Below are positions 39,099 through 48,600 of a DNA stretch of 64,000 nt, piece after piece. Under the pieces are notes generated by a model. That model did no database searches. It was given only the letters and a program-made list of their open reading frames with translations, and had not been told where the DNA came from. This DNA comes from Brachyspira hampsonii (lineage in GTDB: Bacteria; Spirochaetota; Brachyspiria; Brachyspirales; Brachyspiraceae): contig NZ_CP019914.1 of assembly GCF_002214805.1 (NCBI RefSeq), positions 2,542,001-2,606,000 of the forward strand, in the 5' to 3' direction. The stretch's first letter is position 1; each line of letters begins with the position of its first letter. The translations under genes and the position numbers were made by a program.

Positions 39099-39901
39099 TT
39101 TTTAGCTTCGTTCCATAATGTATCTTCATCTAATTTTCTGTAAGCATCGGCTAAAGTTTTGTATATGCTTTCTATATCATCATTAATATTTTTTATTACA
39201 GCATAATCATCATCTTGTTTTTCACTTAAATAAAAGTTCGTTTTATCAGCAATTTTCTCTGACTTTTCAGAATACTTTTGTATAGCTTCTATAAAGTATG
39301 GGCTATGAGAATTAATTAAAATTTGTATATCCAATTCTTCAGCCATTTTAACCATAAGTTTAGCATATTCAATCTGCCATTTTGGGTGCAAATGCACTTC
39401 AGGTTCATCTAGTATTAAAATATGCTTATCATTAAAAACTCCAGATTTAAGCAGCAAATCTATTATAGCAAAAGATTTTATACCAACAGCAGTATTTGAA
39501 AGTTCTATATAATTGTTATTTTTTAGGAATATTAATATATTTTTTACATCATCATATTCTATAAATCCATTGATATTTTTTGTTATACTATCTGATAATT
39601 TTTTTGTTTTATTTAATTCTTCAAAAAGAAAATAATTATTATCTGTAATATATTTATTTCTATTTTCAATTATTTTTTTACTTAAATCTATTAAATGATT
39701 ATCAACCGTATATTTTTTTAATTTATAAGGTGTAATGTAATTTTCTATTATGTTAAATATAAATGGAGTTTCTATATATGTTATGTCAGATGCATATACA
39801 TTTCCTATTAATTCATCATCATCAAATTTGTTATTTATAATATCTATGTTTATAATTTTATTATTATCTTCCAAAATAGATATATTCGATTTTTTCAGCA
39901 T
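39095..39901 (-). CDS. AAA/ABC-type ATPase, C-terminal part (out of frame with its N-terminal part)
   Basis: A 268-residue frame carrying the second half of an SMC/RecF-like ATPase: the signature-like loop (NTAVGIKSFAIIDLL), Walker B (HILILDEPEVHLHPKW, about 168) and the switch histidine in INSHSPYFIEAI. It lacks Walker A, which is in the frame just upstream. The first residues (MLKKSNISILEDNN) overlap the end of that frame by 38 bases and the join lies at an A6 run. The natural product is probably one protein of about 455 residues. The ATG at 39901 has no ribosome site. It overlaps the nuclease-like gene by four bases. Confidence 0.78.
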   Translation of the reverse strand: MLKKSNISILEDNNKIINIDIINNKFDDDELIGNVYASDITYIETPFIFNIIENYITPYKLKKYTVDNHLIDLSKKIIENRNKYITDNNYFLFEELNKTKKLSDSITKNINGFIEYDDVKNILIFLKNNNYIELSNTAVGIKSFAIIDLLLKSGVFNDKHILILDEPEVHLHPKWQIEYAKLMVKMAEELDIQILINSHSPYFIEAIQKYSEKSEKIADKTNFYLSEKQDDDYAVIKNINDDIESIYKTLADAYRKLDEDTLWNEAKK

Positions 39902-40439
39902 TAAAAGATTGTATATTATTTTTTAATTCATTTAATATATGCTGCTTGATACTGTAATATTTTATTTCATTAATATTTGGCTGATGTTTTAGTATATTAA
40001 AATATTCTTTTATATCTTCTTCTATACAGTTATATAAATCATATGCTTGAAGAGTATTTTTATAATCTTCAAATATATGATAATGTTTATCCAAATTATC
40101 AATATTAAAATCAAAAAAACTTATTATTTCATTTATTTTTTCTTGAAAATCATTAATATCTAATTTATTTTTTCTAATTAAATAGTTTTCATCATTCATT
40201 TTTTTGATGAATTCATTTTCTAATTTTCTTACTATATTTCTTGTTATTGGGGATATTTTTATTTCTTCAACATATTCTTTATAATTTTTTTCAGCATTAT
40301 TCAGGCCAGCAACAACAGCATATAAAGCCTTTCCTACCGTACTTTTTCCTGTATCATTTTCTCCTGCTATCAAAGTAAGTCCGTCCAATATGATATCAGC
40401 CTCTTTTATCATTCCAATGTTTCTTAATTGAAGTTCCAT
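39864..40439 (-). CDS. AAA/ABC-type ATPase, N-terminal part with Walker A
   Basis: A 191-residue frame starting MELQLRNIGMIKEADIILDG with Walker A LIAGENDTGKSTVGKA at about residues 23-38, the N-terminal lobe of an OLD/RecF-like ATPase. A helical insertion follows. The frame ends at TAA (39866-39864), 12 codons after the place where the next frame takes over. Removing one A from the run GAAAAAATC (minus strand, 39895-39890) would join NAEK to SNISILED and restore a continuous protein. This is either a real frameshift, a programmed or slippage site, or a sequencing error. Upstream lies the amidase gene, 53 bases away on the same strand. Confidence 0.78.
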   Translation of the reverse strand: MELQLRNIGMIKEADIILDGLTLIAGENDTGKSTVGKALYAVVAGLNNAEKNYKEYVEEIKISPITRNIVRKLENEFIKKMNDENYLIRKNKLDINDFQEKINEIISFFDFNIDNLDKHYHIFEDYKNTLQAYDLYNCIEEDIKEYFNILKHQPNINEIKYYSIKQHILNELKNNIQSFNAEKIEYIYFGR

Positions 40440-40492
40440 ATTAATTCCAAGTTATTATTAAATGATTTATGATATTATAATATAGTAAAAAA

Positions 40493-41437
40493 TTATTTTG
40501 TAAAACCTTTAGTCTTTTCAAAGAGTTCTATGTATTGCTTTATACCTCTAGCAGTTGCTTTTACCATTTTTAATCTTGTTTCTTTAGTATTCATAAGTTT
40601 GGCGTCAGTTGGGTTTGTGATAAATCCTAATTCTATTAATGTTGAAGGCATTACAGCACCTTTTAATACATAAAATAAAGCATTTTGTACAGGTCTTGTT
40701 CTTCTAGCAACTCCTGATATTTTAAGAACCTCTTCTGTAATTGATTCTGCTAATAATTTACTTTCTTTTTGATACTGCTCTACAAGCATGTAATTATGTG
40801 TAATTTGAGAAGAATCATTTTCATACTTGGAGGTATCTATATTATCAAATTTTACTAAAGCATCATTTTCAAACATCGACACAGCTCTGGCATATTCGCT
40901 TGATTCCTGAGCACTAACAAAATAAGCCTCAAAACCTCTAGCACTTGTACTGAATGAAGCATTCGCATGCACACTTACAAATAATGCATTTTTAGATTTA
41001 TCAGTATTTATTTTAGCAGCCTCATTTGCTATCTTAAAGCGATCTTCAAGTGTAGGATATATATCATTAGTACGCGTTAAGACTATTTTTACATCGGGAA
41101 GTAATTCTTCTAACTCTTCTTTTAATTCTAAAGAAAAAGATAGAACCACATCTTTTTCAAATAATTTATTTACTCCAATAGCACCGGGGTCTTTTCCGCC
41201 ATGTCCGGGATCTATAATTATTGTAGATATAGTTTTTTCATTAAATTTACTTACCGCAGGATTAAAAGCTTCTTTCAAATCCTCCACTTTTATATTTAGA
41301 TTATTTAGTTTTATTTTATCATTATTTTGTGCATAAACTAAATAAGTATTAAACAGAGCTAATACAATAATGAAAAATAATGTTATTCTTCGTCTTCTTT
41401 TATCTCCTCTGAATAACCGCAATCTTCCTTGATACAA
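40493..41437 (-). CDS. N-acetylmuramoyl-L-alanine amidase (Amidase_3 family)
   Basis: A zinc amidase that cuts the stem peptide from peptidoglycan, here about 314 residues. The Amidase_3 fold runs from about residue 68 to the end. It has the zinc ligands in IIIDPGHGGKDPGAIG (His), the downstream Glu in VNKLFEKDVVLS, VSVHANAS (His), and the catalytic Glu in STLIELGFITN. A basic N-terminus and hydrophobic stretch (ITLFFIIVLALFNTYLVYA) form a signal peptide. The frame opens only at TTG codons (41437, 41422) and overlaps the end of topA by up to 55 bases; no ATG or GTG is well placed, so the exact start is uncertain. Confidence 0.88.
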   Translation of the reverse strand: MYQGRLRLFRGDKRRRRITLFFIIVLALFNTYLVYAQNNDKIKLNNLNIKVEDLKEAFNPAVSKFNEKTISTIIIDPGHGGKDPGAIGVNKLFEKDVVLSFSLELKEELEELLPDVKIVLTRTNDIYPTLEDRFKIANEAAKINTDKSKNALFVSVHANASFSTSARGFEAYFVSAQESSEYARAVSMFENDALVKFDNIDTSKYENDSSQITHNYMLVEQYQKESKLLAESITEEVLKISGVARRTRPVQNALFYVLKGAVMPSTLIELGFITNPTDAKLMNTKETRLKMVKATARGIKQYIELFEKTKGFTK

Positions 41438-43530
41438 ACTTTAAACAATCCTTTGTTTTTAATATTCTTCTCAACCATCAGTCCGCCGCATTTAGGACAA
41501 GGCTCCTGAAGAGGTTTATCCCAGCTTACAAAATCGCATTTAGGATAATTGGAACATCCGTAGAATTCTCTTCCTCTTTTTGATCTTTTTAAAGTAATAT
41601 CTCCGCCACATTTAGGACATACTCCGAAAGGTATTCCTTTAGTATTTTTACATTCAGGAAATCCGGAACATGCTATGAAATATCCGTATTTTCCAAGTCT
41701 TTTAATCATTTTCTTGCCGCATTTCTCGCATACAAAATCTGTTTCTTCATTGAAAAAGTCTTTCATATTGTTAATATTTTCAGTAGCTGTTTTCAATGTA
41801 TCCAAAAAATGAGGATAGAATTCTTTTAATATATTATTCCATTCTATATTATCGTCTTCTATTTTATCAAGTTTACTTTCCATGTCGGCTGTGAAATTAA
41901 TATTTACAAGTTCTGGGAAGTTTTCGCTTATAAGTTCATTAACAAGTTTTCCCAATTCTGTAGGTATTAACTGTTTTCCTTTTCTCTGTACATAATGCCT
42001 TGATATTATTGTTTTGATAGTAGGAGCATAAGTAGAAGGTCTTCCTATTCCAGATTCTTCTAATATTTTAACGAGCGAAGCATCTGTATATCTTGGAGGA
42101 GGCGTAGTGAAATGCTGCTGAGGATTATTTTCAACAAATTCACATACATCATCTTTTGATAAATTAGGCATTTTTGAAGCCTTTTCTTTATCTTCTTTAT
42201 CTATTGTAAGAACTTTCATAAATCCGTCAAATTCTATTTTTGAGGAAGAAAGTGAAAACTCACAGTCTCCTGCTGTTATTATCGCTCTTGTATTTTTCAT
42301 TTTTGCAGGAAGCATTTGAGAAGATACAAATCTCTCCCATATAAGTTTATACAGTTTATATTGATCTGTTTTTAAATATTCTTTTATAGTGTCAGGTGTT
42401 AAAAATACATTAGTAGGTCTTATAGCTTCGTGTGCATCCTGAGCATTCTTTTTTACTGAGTATGTAGGGGCTTCTGCAGGTAAATAATTACTTCCATACT
42501 CTTTACCTATAAACTCTCTTGCCTGTTCCTGAGCTACAGGAGATATTCTTACACTGTCAGTACGCATATAAGTTATTAAACCTGTTGCCTCTCCTGCAAT
42601 GTCAACACCTTCATAAAGGGATTGAGCTACCTGCATAGTTTTTGAAGCACTGTATCCTAATGCACTGCTTGCCGCCTGCTGAAGTTTACTTGTTGTATAA
42701 GGAGCTCCAGGATTTCTTAATCTGTCTTTTATTTCTATACCTGAAACTGTGTATGTTTTATCTTTAAGATACTCCATTATATCTTCAACATCTTGTTTTG
42801 TTTTTAAATCTGGTTTTTCACCTTTATATTTTTGAAGGTCTGCTAAAAACTCTTTATTTTTATGCTTTAAAAATACTCCGAATGTCCAATATTCTACTGG
42901 TACAAAAGTTTCAATTTCATCTTCTCTGTTGCATATTATAAGCAGAGCAACATTCTGTACGCGTCCTGCTGAAAGTCCTCTTTTAATCTTATCCCAAAGC
43001 AAAGGACTAAGATTATAACCAATAAGTCTGTCTAATACTCTTCTTGCCTTTTGTGCATTTACCTTTGAAATATCTATGTCTCTAGGCTTATCAATGGCCT
43101 CCTTTAATGCATCTTTAGTTATCTCATGAAAAACTATTCTCTTTATAGGTACAGCAGAATTAACACCTCTTATTTTATTTCCTATATGCCAAGCAATGCT
43201 TTCTCCTTCTCTATCATCGTCGGCTGCTAGTAAAACTTCTTCTGCCTTTTTAGCTTCTTTTTTTAAATCATTTAATATTTTAGCTCTTCCTCTTATTGTA
43301 ATATATTCTGGTTCAAATCCATGATCAACATCTATAGCTAGTCTGCTTCTAGGCAAATCTATTAAATGCCCCATTGATGACATTACAAGATAATCAGAGC
43401 CCAAATATCTATTAATAGTTTTAGCTTTTGCTGGAGACTCCACTATAACAAGTTTTTTCTTTTTTGATTCTTTCCTGCCCCTTTTAGCTGGTGTTTTTTT
43501 TGCTTTTTCTTCTGTTATTGTATTAGACAT
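41383..43530 (-). CDS. topA: DNA topoisomerase I
   Basis: A 715-residue type IA topoisomerase that relaxes negative supercoils. The Toprim domain is at about 28-145 (KLVIVESPAKAKTINRYLG, then AADDDREGESIAWHI). The catalytic Tyr lies in ITYMRTDSVRIS near 320. Three C-terminal zinc ribbons follow (CEKCGKK, CPKCGGD and CPKCGGL, each with a second pair further on). The N-terminal 27 residues are Lys-rich. The ATG at 43530 follows AAGGAG. It sits between dprA (49 bases upstream) and the amidase gene, in one minus-strand cluster. Confidence 0.97.
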   Translation of the reverse strand: MSNTITEEKAKKTPAKRGRKESKKKKLVIVESPAKAKTINRYLGSDYLVMSSMGHLIDLPRSRLAIDVDHGFEPEYITIRGRAKILNDLKKEAKKAEEVLLAADDDREGESIAWHIGNKIRGVNSAVPIKRIVFHEITKDALKEAIDKPRDIDISKVNAQKARRVLDRLIGYNLSPLLWDKIKRGLSAGRVQNVALLIICNREDEIETFVPVEYWTFGVFLKHKNKEFLADLQKYKGEKPDLKTKQDVEDIMEYLKDKTYTVSGIEIKDRLRNPGAPYTTSKLQQAASSALGYSASKTMQVAQSLYEGVDIAGEATGLITYMRTDSVRISPVAQEQAREFIGKEYGSNYLPAEAPTYSVKKNAQDAHEAIRPTNVFLTPDTIKEYLKTDQYKLYKLIWERFVSSQMLPAKMKNTRAIITAGDCEFSLSSSKIEFDGFMKVLTIDKEDKEKASKMPNLSKDDVCEFVENNPQQHFTTPPPRYTDASLVKILEESGIGRPSTYAPTIKTIISRHYVQRKGKQLIPTELGKLVNELISENFPELVNINFTADMESKLDKIEDDNIEWNNILKEFYPHFLDTLKTATENINNMKDFFNEETDFVCEKCGKKMIKRLGKYGYFIACSGFPECKNTKGIPFGVCPKCGGDITLKRSKRGREFYGCSNYPKCDFVSWDKPLQEPCPKCGGLMVEKNIKNKGLFKVCIKEDCGYSEEIKEDEE

Positions 43531-43579
43531 AGTTAAATCTCCTTATTTTATATCCTAAAAAGTTATATATAATTAATAT

Positions 43580-44833
43580 TTATTTTTCTATAGTATAATA
43601 TTTCCCAGATAACTGCTTTATTACACCCTTAATTTCAAGCTGCATCAAAATAGATGCAGCAGTATGTACTTTTATATTGCTCTCTTCCACTATATCATCT
43701 ATATGTATTTTATCAGATTTACTTATTATATTATAAAGTGAAGTTTCATCATCATTCAAACTGCTGATAAGCTCATTAACTTTCTTATTATGTTTTTTAT
43801 TAGTTTCTTGAGTTTCTTCTTTATGTTTTTTATTTTCTTTTTTCTCTTTACTTTCTTCTTTTTTATTTTTTTCTTTTGATTTAATACTTATATCGCCGCC
43901 TTCAAAATATTTTAATTTCATCTTCAAATAATCATCATCATTTGAAAATATAGAATCAAAATCTTCTAGTATATCCATAATGCTGTATGCTATTTTAGCA
44001 CCATCTTTATATAATTTGTGATTACCAAAATAAGCACTGTTTTTTTCATCATAAGGCGCTATATAAACATCTCTTCCCTGATTAAGAGCATAATCAACTG
44101 TTATCAAAGCACCAGACTTGCTTGCAGCTTCAACCATAACAACAGCATATGAAAGTCCTGATATTATTCTGTTTCTTCTAGGAAAATTAATTCTGTCTGG
44201 TTTCCTTCCTATTTCAAACTCGCTTACTATTACACCTTTTTCTATTAATTTATTATATATTTTTAAGTTTTCAGAAGGATAAACATTATCTATTCCGCTT
44301 CCTAAAACTGCAGCCGTATTAACAAGTGATGATATAGCCCCAAGATGTGCCTCTCTATCAACTCCCTTAGCCATTCCGGAAACAACTGTTATATTTAAAG
44401 ATGATAATTTACTTGCAAGTTCAAAAGAATATTTACGGCTTTCATTTGTAGGCTCTCTTGTACCTACTATAGCTATAGCATTTCTTCTTAGTTTTTTTAA
44501 ATCTCCCTTGTAATAAAGTATATAAGGAGGATTATCTATTTGTTTTAAATTAAAAGGATATTCTTCATCAAATAAACTTAATATTCCTATACCATAATTT
44601 TTTGATTTTTCTACTATTGTATTTGCTTTATCTAATATTTCATTTTTATCAAAGCTGCCTATTTGAGATTTAAATTTTTTTTCTAATAATTCCTTTATAT
44701 TTTCTTCTTTATCATCAAAAATATTTTCTACAGATTCATAATGATTAATAAGCTCGGATATTCTTTTATCTCCTACTTTATCAATTTGATTTAAGGCAAT
44801 CAAATAAGTTTTAATATCATAATTCTTACTCAA
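43580..44833 (-). CDS. dprA: DNA-processing protein DprA
   Basis: A 417-residue DprA/Smf protein, which loads RecA on incoming single-stranded DNA in natural transformation. The Rossmann core covers about 105-300: AIVGTREPTNESRKYSFELA, VVSGMAKGVDREAHLGA, VLGSGIDNVYPSEN, FPRRNRIISGLS and EAASKSGALITVDYALNQGR. A Lys/Glu-rich linker of about 35 residues leads to a C-terminal winged-helix domain (IDDIVEESNIKVHTAASILMQLEIKG). The start is TTG at 44833, sharing TTGA with the stop of the TPR lipoprotein gene, so translation is coupled. Whether this organism is competent cannot be told here. Confidence 0.95.
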   Translation of the reverse strand: MSKNYDIKTYLIALNQIDKVGDKRISELINHYESVENIFDDKEENIKELLEKKFKSQIGSFDKNEILDKANTIVEKSKNYGIGILSLFDEEYPFNLKQIDNPPYILYYKGDLKKLRRNAIAIVGTREPTNESRKYSFELASKLSSLNITVVSGMAKGVDREAHLGAISSLVNTAAVLGSGIDNVYPSENLKIYNKLIEKGVIVSEFEIGRKPDRINFPRRNRIISGLSYAVVMVEAASKSGALITVDYALNQGRDVYIAPYDEKNSAYFGNHKLYKDGAKIAYSIMDILEDFDSIFSNDDDYLKMKLKYFEGGDISIKSKEKNKKEESKEKKENKKHKEETQETNKKHNKKVNELISSLNDDETSLYNIISKSDKIHIDDIVEESNIKVHTAASILMQLEIKGVIKQLSGKYYTIEK

Positions 44834-45543
44834 TTTTGCTGTCCTATAATTTGCTCAATATTTTTTAAAACCGTTTCTTTTATATTATTTTCAACAGGAA
44901 GATTGAGTATTTTTCTGTATGCAGCTACTGCTTCATTATAATTTCCCCTGCTGTACTGTATTCTTGCTAATAACATTAAATAGTCTGCATTATTAGGATT
45001 CATTTCTACGGCTTTTTTTATATTATCAAATGCTTCCTCATAATTATTTTCTTGTAACCCTTTTAATGATGCTAAAGCCGCATAATAGTTGGCATTATTA
45101 GGGTCTTTATTTATAGCAAAACTAATATTGCTTTCTGCCCTTTGTATGAAATTACTCTTTTTTTCATAAGTATCAGCACTTTCTGCTAAATTGGCATAAG
45201 ATATTCCTAGTCCGTATCTTAAATAAGGACTGTTTGGAAGTATTTTTAATGCTTCATTAAAATATTTTGCTGAATAAGCATACTGTTCTTTTACTAAACT
45301 TCTTTCTGCTAAAGTTCTGTATACAGATGCAAGCCTATCCTGAGCATATATTTTCTGATTTATAATATCATTATAAGTAGATGTTATTTCAAGCAAGGCT
45401 TTATCATCATCTACATTTTTTCCTTTTTCATATAGACTGTAAGCTCTATTTAAATTAAATCTATTGAAAATAACCTGCTTATTACATGATATTATAGATA
45501 AAAAACAAATTATTAATGTAAAATATTTAAAAATTACTTTCAT
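44830..45543 (-). CDS. TPR-repeat lipoprotein
   Basis: A 237-residue lipoprotein. The signal peptide ends in ISC (Cys20), so it is anchored to a membrane. From about 60 to 230 it has tetratricopeptide repeats (YAYSAKYFNEALKILPNSP, NYEEAFDNIKKAVEMNPNNA, GNYNEAVAAYRKILNLP), protein-docking helices. It heads the minus-strand run TPR-dprA-topA-amidase; its stop overlaps the dprA start. Partner unknown; a role in envelope assembly is only suggested by the repeats. Confidence 0.85.
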   Translation of the reverse strand: MKVIFKYFTLIICFLSIISCNKQVIFNRFNLNRAYSLYEKGKNVDDDKALLEITSTYNDIINQKIYAQDRLASVYRTLAERSLVKEQYAYSAKYFNEALKILPNSPYLRYGLGISYANLAESADTYEKKSNFIQRAESNISFAINKDPNNANYYAALASLKGLQENNYEEAFDNIKKAVEMNPNNADYLMLLARIQYSRGNYNEAVAAYRKILNLPVENNIKETVLKNIEQIIGQQN

Positions 45544-45699
45544 TTATTTTCCTCACAAATATAATATATACAATATAATAGAAAAAAGTAAAGAAAATTA
45601 TTAATATAATAGAAATAATTAATAAAAATATATCACTATAATATAAAAATATAGTATATTTTTGCCGTAAAATTAGAATAAAAAGTTAATAGTTACACT

Positions 45700-48600
45700 T
45701 TATTTTAAAAATATAATATCAGTTTTTATTTTATTTTTATCTATATTAGGATATTTCTTTTCAAGAACCTTTTCAAACATAAATTTATAAGTATTTAATT
45801 GATATTGATATTTATTTATGTTATATCCACTTTCTTGAGCTACTTTATAATCTAAAATATAATATTCATCATTTTTATTTTTAGTTATAATATCAATTTT
45901 TCCTGTTATTAAATCTTTTCCGTCATAATGTTGGAATGTATGTTCTCTTGAAATTATTTCTTCATTTCCGCTTAATATATTTTGTATGTGATTATTTTCA
46001 AATAACTTTTTGAATGCTGTATTTAAACTTTCTGTTAATTGCTCTTTGCTATAATGGTTATTACTTTTTAGAATGCATGATTTTATTTTTTCCAAATATT
46101 TTTCTTTTTCTTTTTGATATTTATCAAAGTTAAAATATTCAAGCATTTTATGTATTATTATTCCTATATCTTTATATGATATTACTTCTATATCATCATT
46201 ATATTGATTATCTGTATTATTTATATCATTTTCTAATCTGGATATTTTTCTATCTAATAGCTTTGATATGTTAACATAATTTTTATTAAATATGTTATTT
46301 AAAGAAGGATTAATATTTTTTATATATTCATTGCTTTTTTCTTTTTTATCTTTTTTTGAAATGCTGTTTATTTTTTGTTTTATTTCTTCGGCATTTTTAA
46401 TATTTATCTCTTCATTTGGCTTTACTGATAATCCGTATAAATATGTAGTAATAAATTTATTTTCTATATTATCAATTTTTATCAATCCTTTTGTATCTTC
46501 GCTTATAATATCGGCTTTATATTTTTTTGTTTCATCATTAAGATATTTATCTAAATATGATCTGTATGTTTCTTCTTTGGTATGCTCTCCTAAAAGTATT
46601 AAATTATTTGATGCTCTTGTTAGTGCTACATATAATAATCTTCTTTTTTCTGAAAGTTCGCTTTTTTTATTGTAGTCCGTATTTAAAGCAGAAAAATCTA
46701 CACTGTAATGTTTATTTTTTACAGGAAGTTTTATAAAAGATGCATCTGCTATAAAATCAAAATCTGATAAATTAGATTTTATATATCCGCCTATCCCTGC
46801 CACAAATACATTATTAAATTCAAGTCCTTTAGATTTATGTATAGTCATTATTTTTACAGATTTTACAGATAATTTTGGTATTGCAGAGTATGCTTCATTA
46901 TCATTGGTATTTTTGATATTTAATACAAAATCATAAATATTATTGCCTGTTTGATTTTCAAAATCATTTGCTATTTTTTTTAATTTTTCTATATTAGCAT
47001 AAGAAATTTCAGCATCATTCATAGTCATTAAATAATTATAAAAATTCGTATCAATACATATAGTTTCTATTATTTCAGCGGCATTCATCTTATGTATTTT
47101 ACTTTCTATATTATTTAATAATTCTTTGGCAGTTTTTAATTGATTATAATAACTTTTTGACTTAGCTATACTTTCTATTTCTTTGTATTTATTTTCATCA
47201 TATACCATTTTTGGAAAATAGTCTTTTATATCCAAATTTTTTACATATAAACTAAATAAAAAATCTGATAAATTGCCTATATCAATATCAAATAATTCGC
47301 TTCTAAGTATTTCAGGAAGTTTAGCATGATCTCTTAGTATTAAATATTCCAAAAATGTTTTTATTAATACTATTTCTTCTCTTGAGTAGAATTTATTTCC
47401 GCCGTCTATATAGTATGGTATTTTATAATCTGATAAGGCTTTTAAATATTTATCTAATCTGCTGAATGTTGGAAGAAGTATAACCGTATTTTTATAATCA
47501 TTGCTGTAATTATTTTTTATATATTCAGCTATAGCATAAGCCTCTAATTCTGTTTTATCATCTGCATATAAATGAATACTTTCATCTTCTATATTATTAT
47601 TAAATATTAGTAAAGATACTGCTTTATCATCTGTTTTTTTATTATAATCCAGATCATCTTCATCTTTATAATTGATATCATCATTTACAAATACAGTGCT
47701 TTTAAATAAATCATTAAAGAAATCTATTAGCATAGAATTGCTTCTATAATTGTCTTTTAAATATCTTACATAATTGCTGAAATTTTCCTGAGTATTAGTG
47801 AAAGCATTTACATCAGCATTTCTAAATCTGTATATAGACTGCTTTCTGTCTCCTACTATCATTAATTTTTTATCTGTTTTTGATGTGCTTGTTATCTCTC
47901 TTTGTCCGAATACTATTAAATTTATGAAGTCAAACTGCAAAATGCTAGTATCCTGAGCCTCATCTAGTATTAATGCTGATATATTATCTCTTATTTCTTT
48001 TGATACAGCATCATTTTCTAATGCTTCTATGGCTTTATACATCATATCTTCATGAGAGTATATGCCTATATTAGATTTTACTTTTTCTATATGATTGTAT
48101 GTTTCTTTTATAAAGTTTATTACTGCTTTATAATTTTCTTCATTATATAATATATTAACATAATTAAGCATAGATACAGTGCATTTTTTTAAATCTTCTA
48201 ATACAGCCTTAAACTCATCATGTTTAGTATTTCCCAATTTGGCACTCGATACATCTGATAATGCAATTCTAATATATTCATAATCTTCCAAAGTTAATTT
48301 TTTTATTTTTTCTTTGTGTTTTATCAAATCAATTTTATTAAGAAGAAGAGATATTCTATTTTTACATTCTGTTATAAGTTTTCCGCTTTTTAAATTATCA
48401 TTTATAAGTTCTATGCTGTAATTATATATGTTATTATATAGTTTATCATATTCTTTATCATCTATTTTTATGATTTCTAATGCTTTTTCTTCAAATCTGT
48501 TTATATTTTCAAGTCTCGGTTTTATTTTTAATAGGAATTGCAGTATTCTTTGAGCAAATTTATTTTTACTATCCTCTGTTGATATTCTATATAGCGAGCG

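Noticed and set aside
46292-46675. A 127-codon plus-strand frame, Phe/Leu/Ser-rich
   Set aside because: It mirrors the coding strand of the AddA-like gene; codon pattern is that of an antisense shadow.
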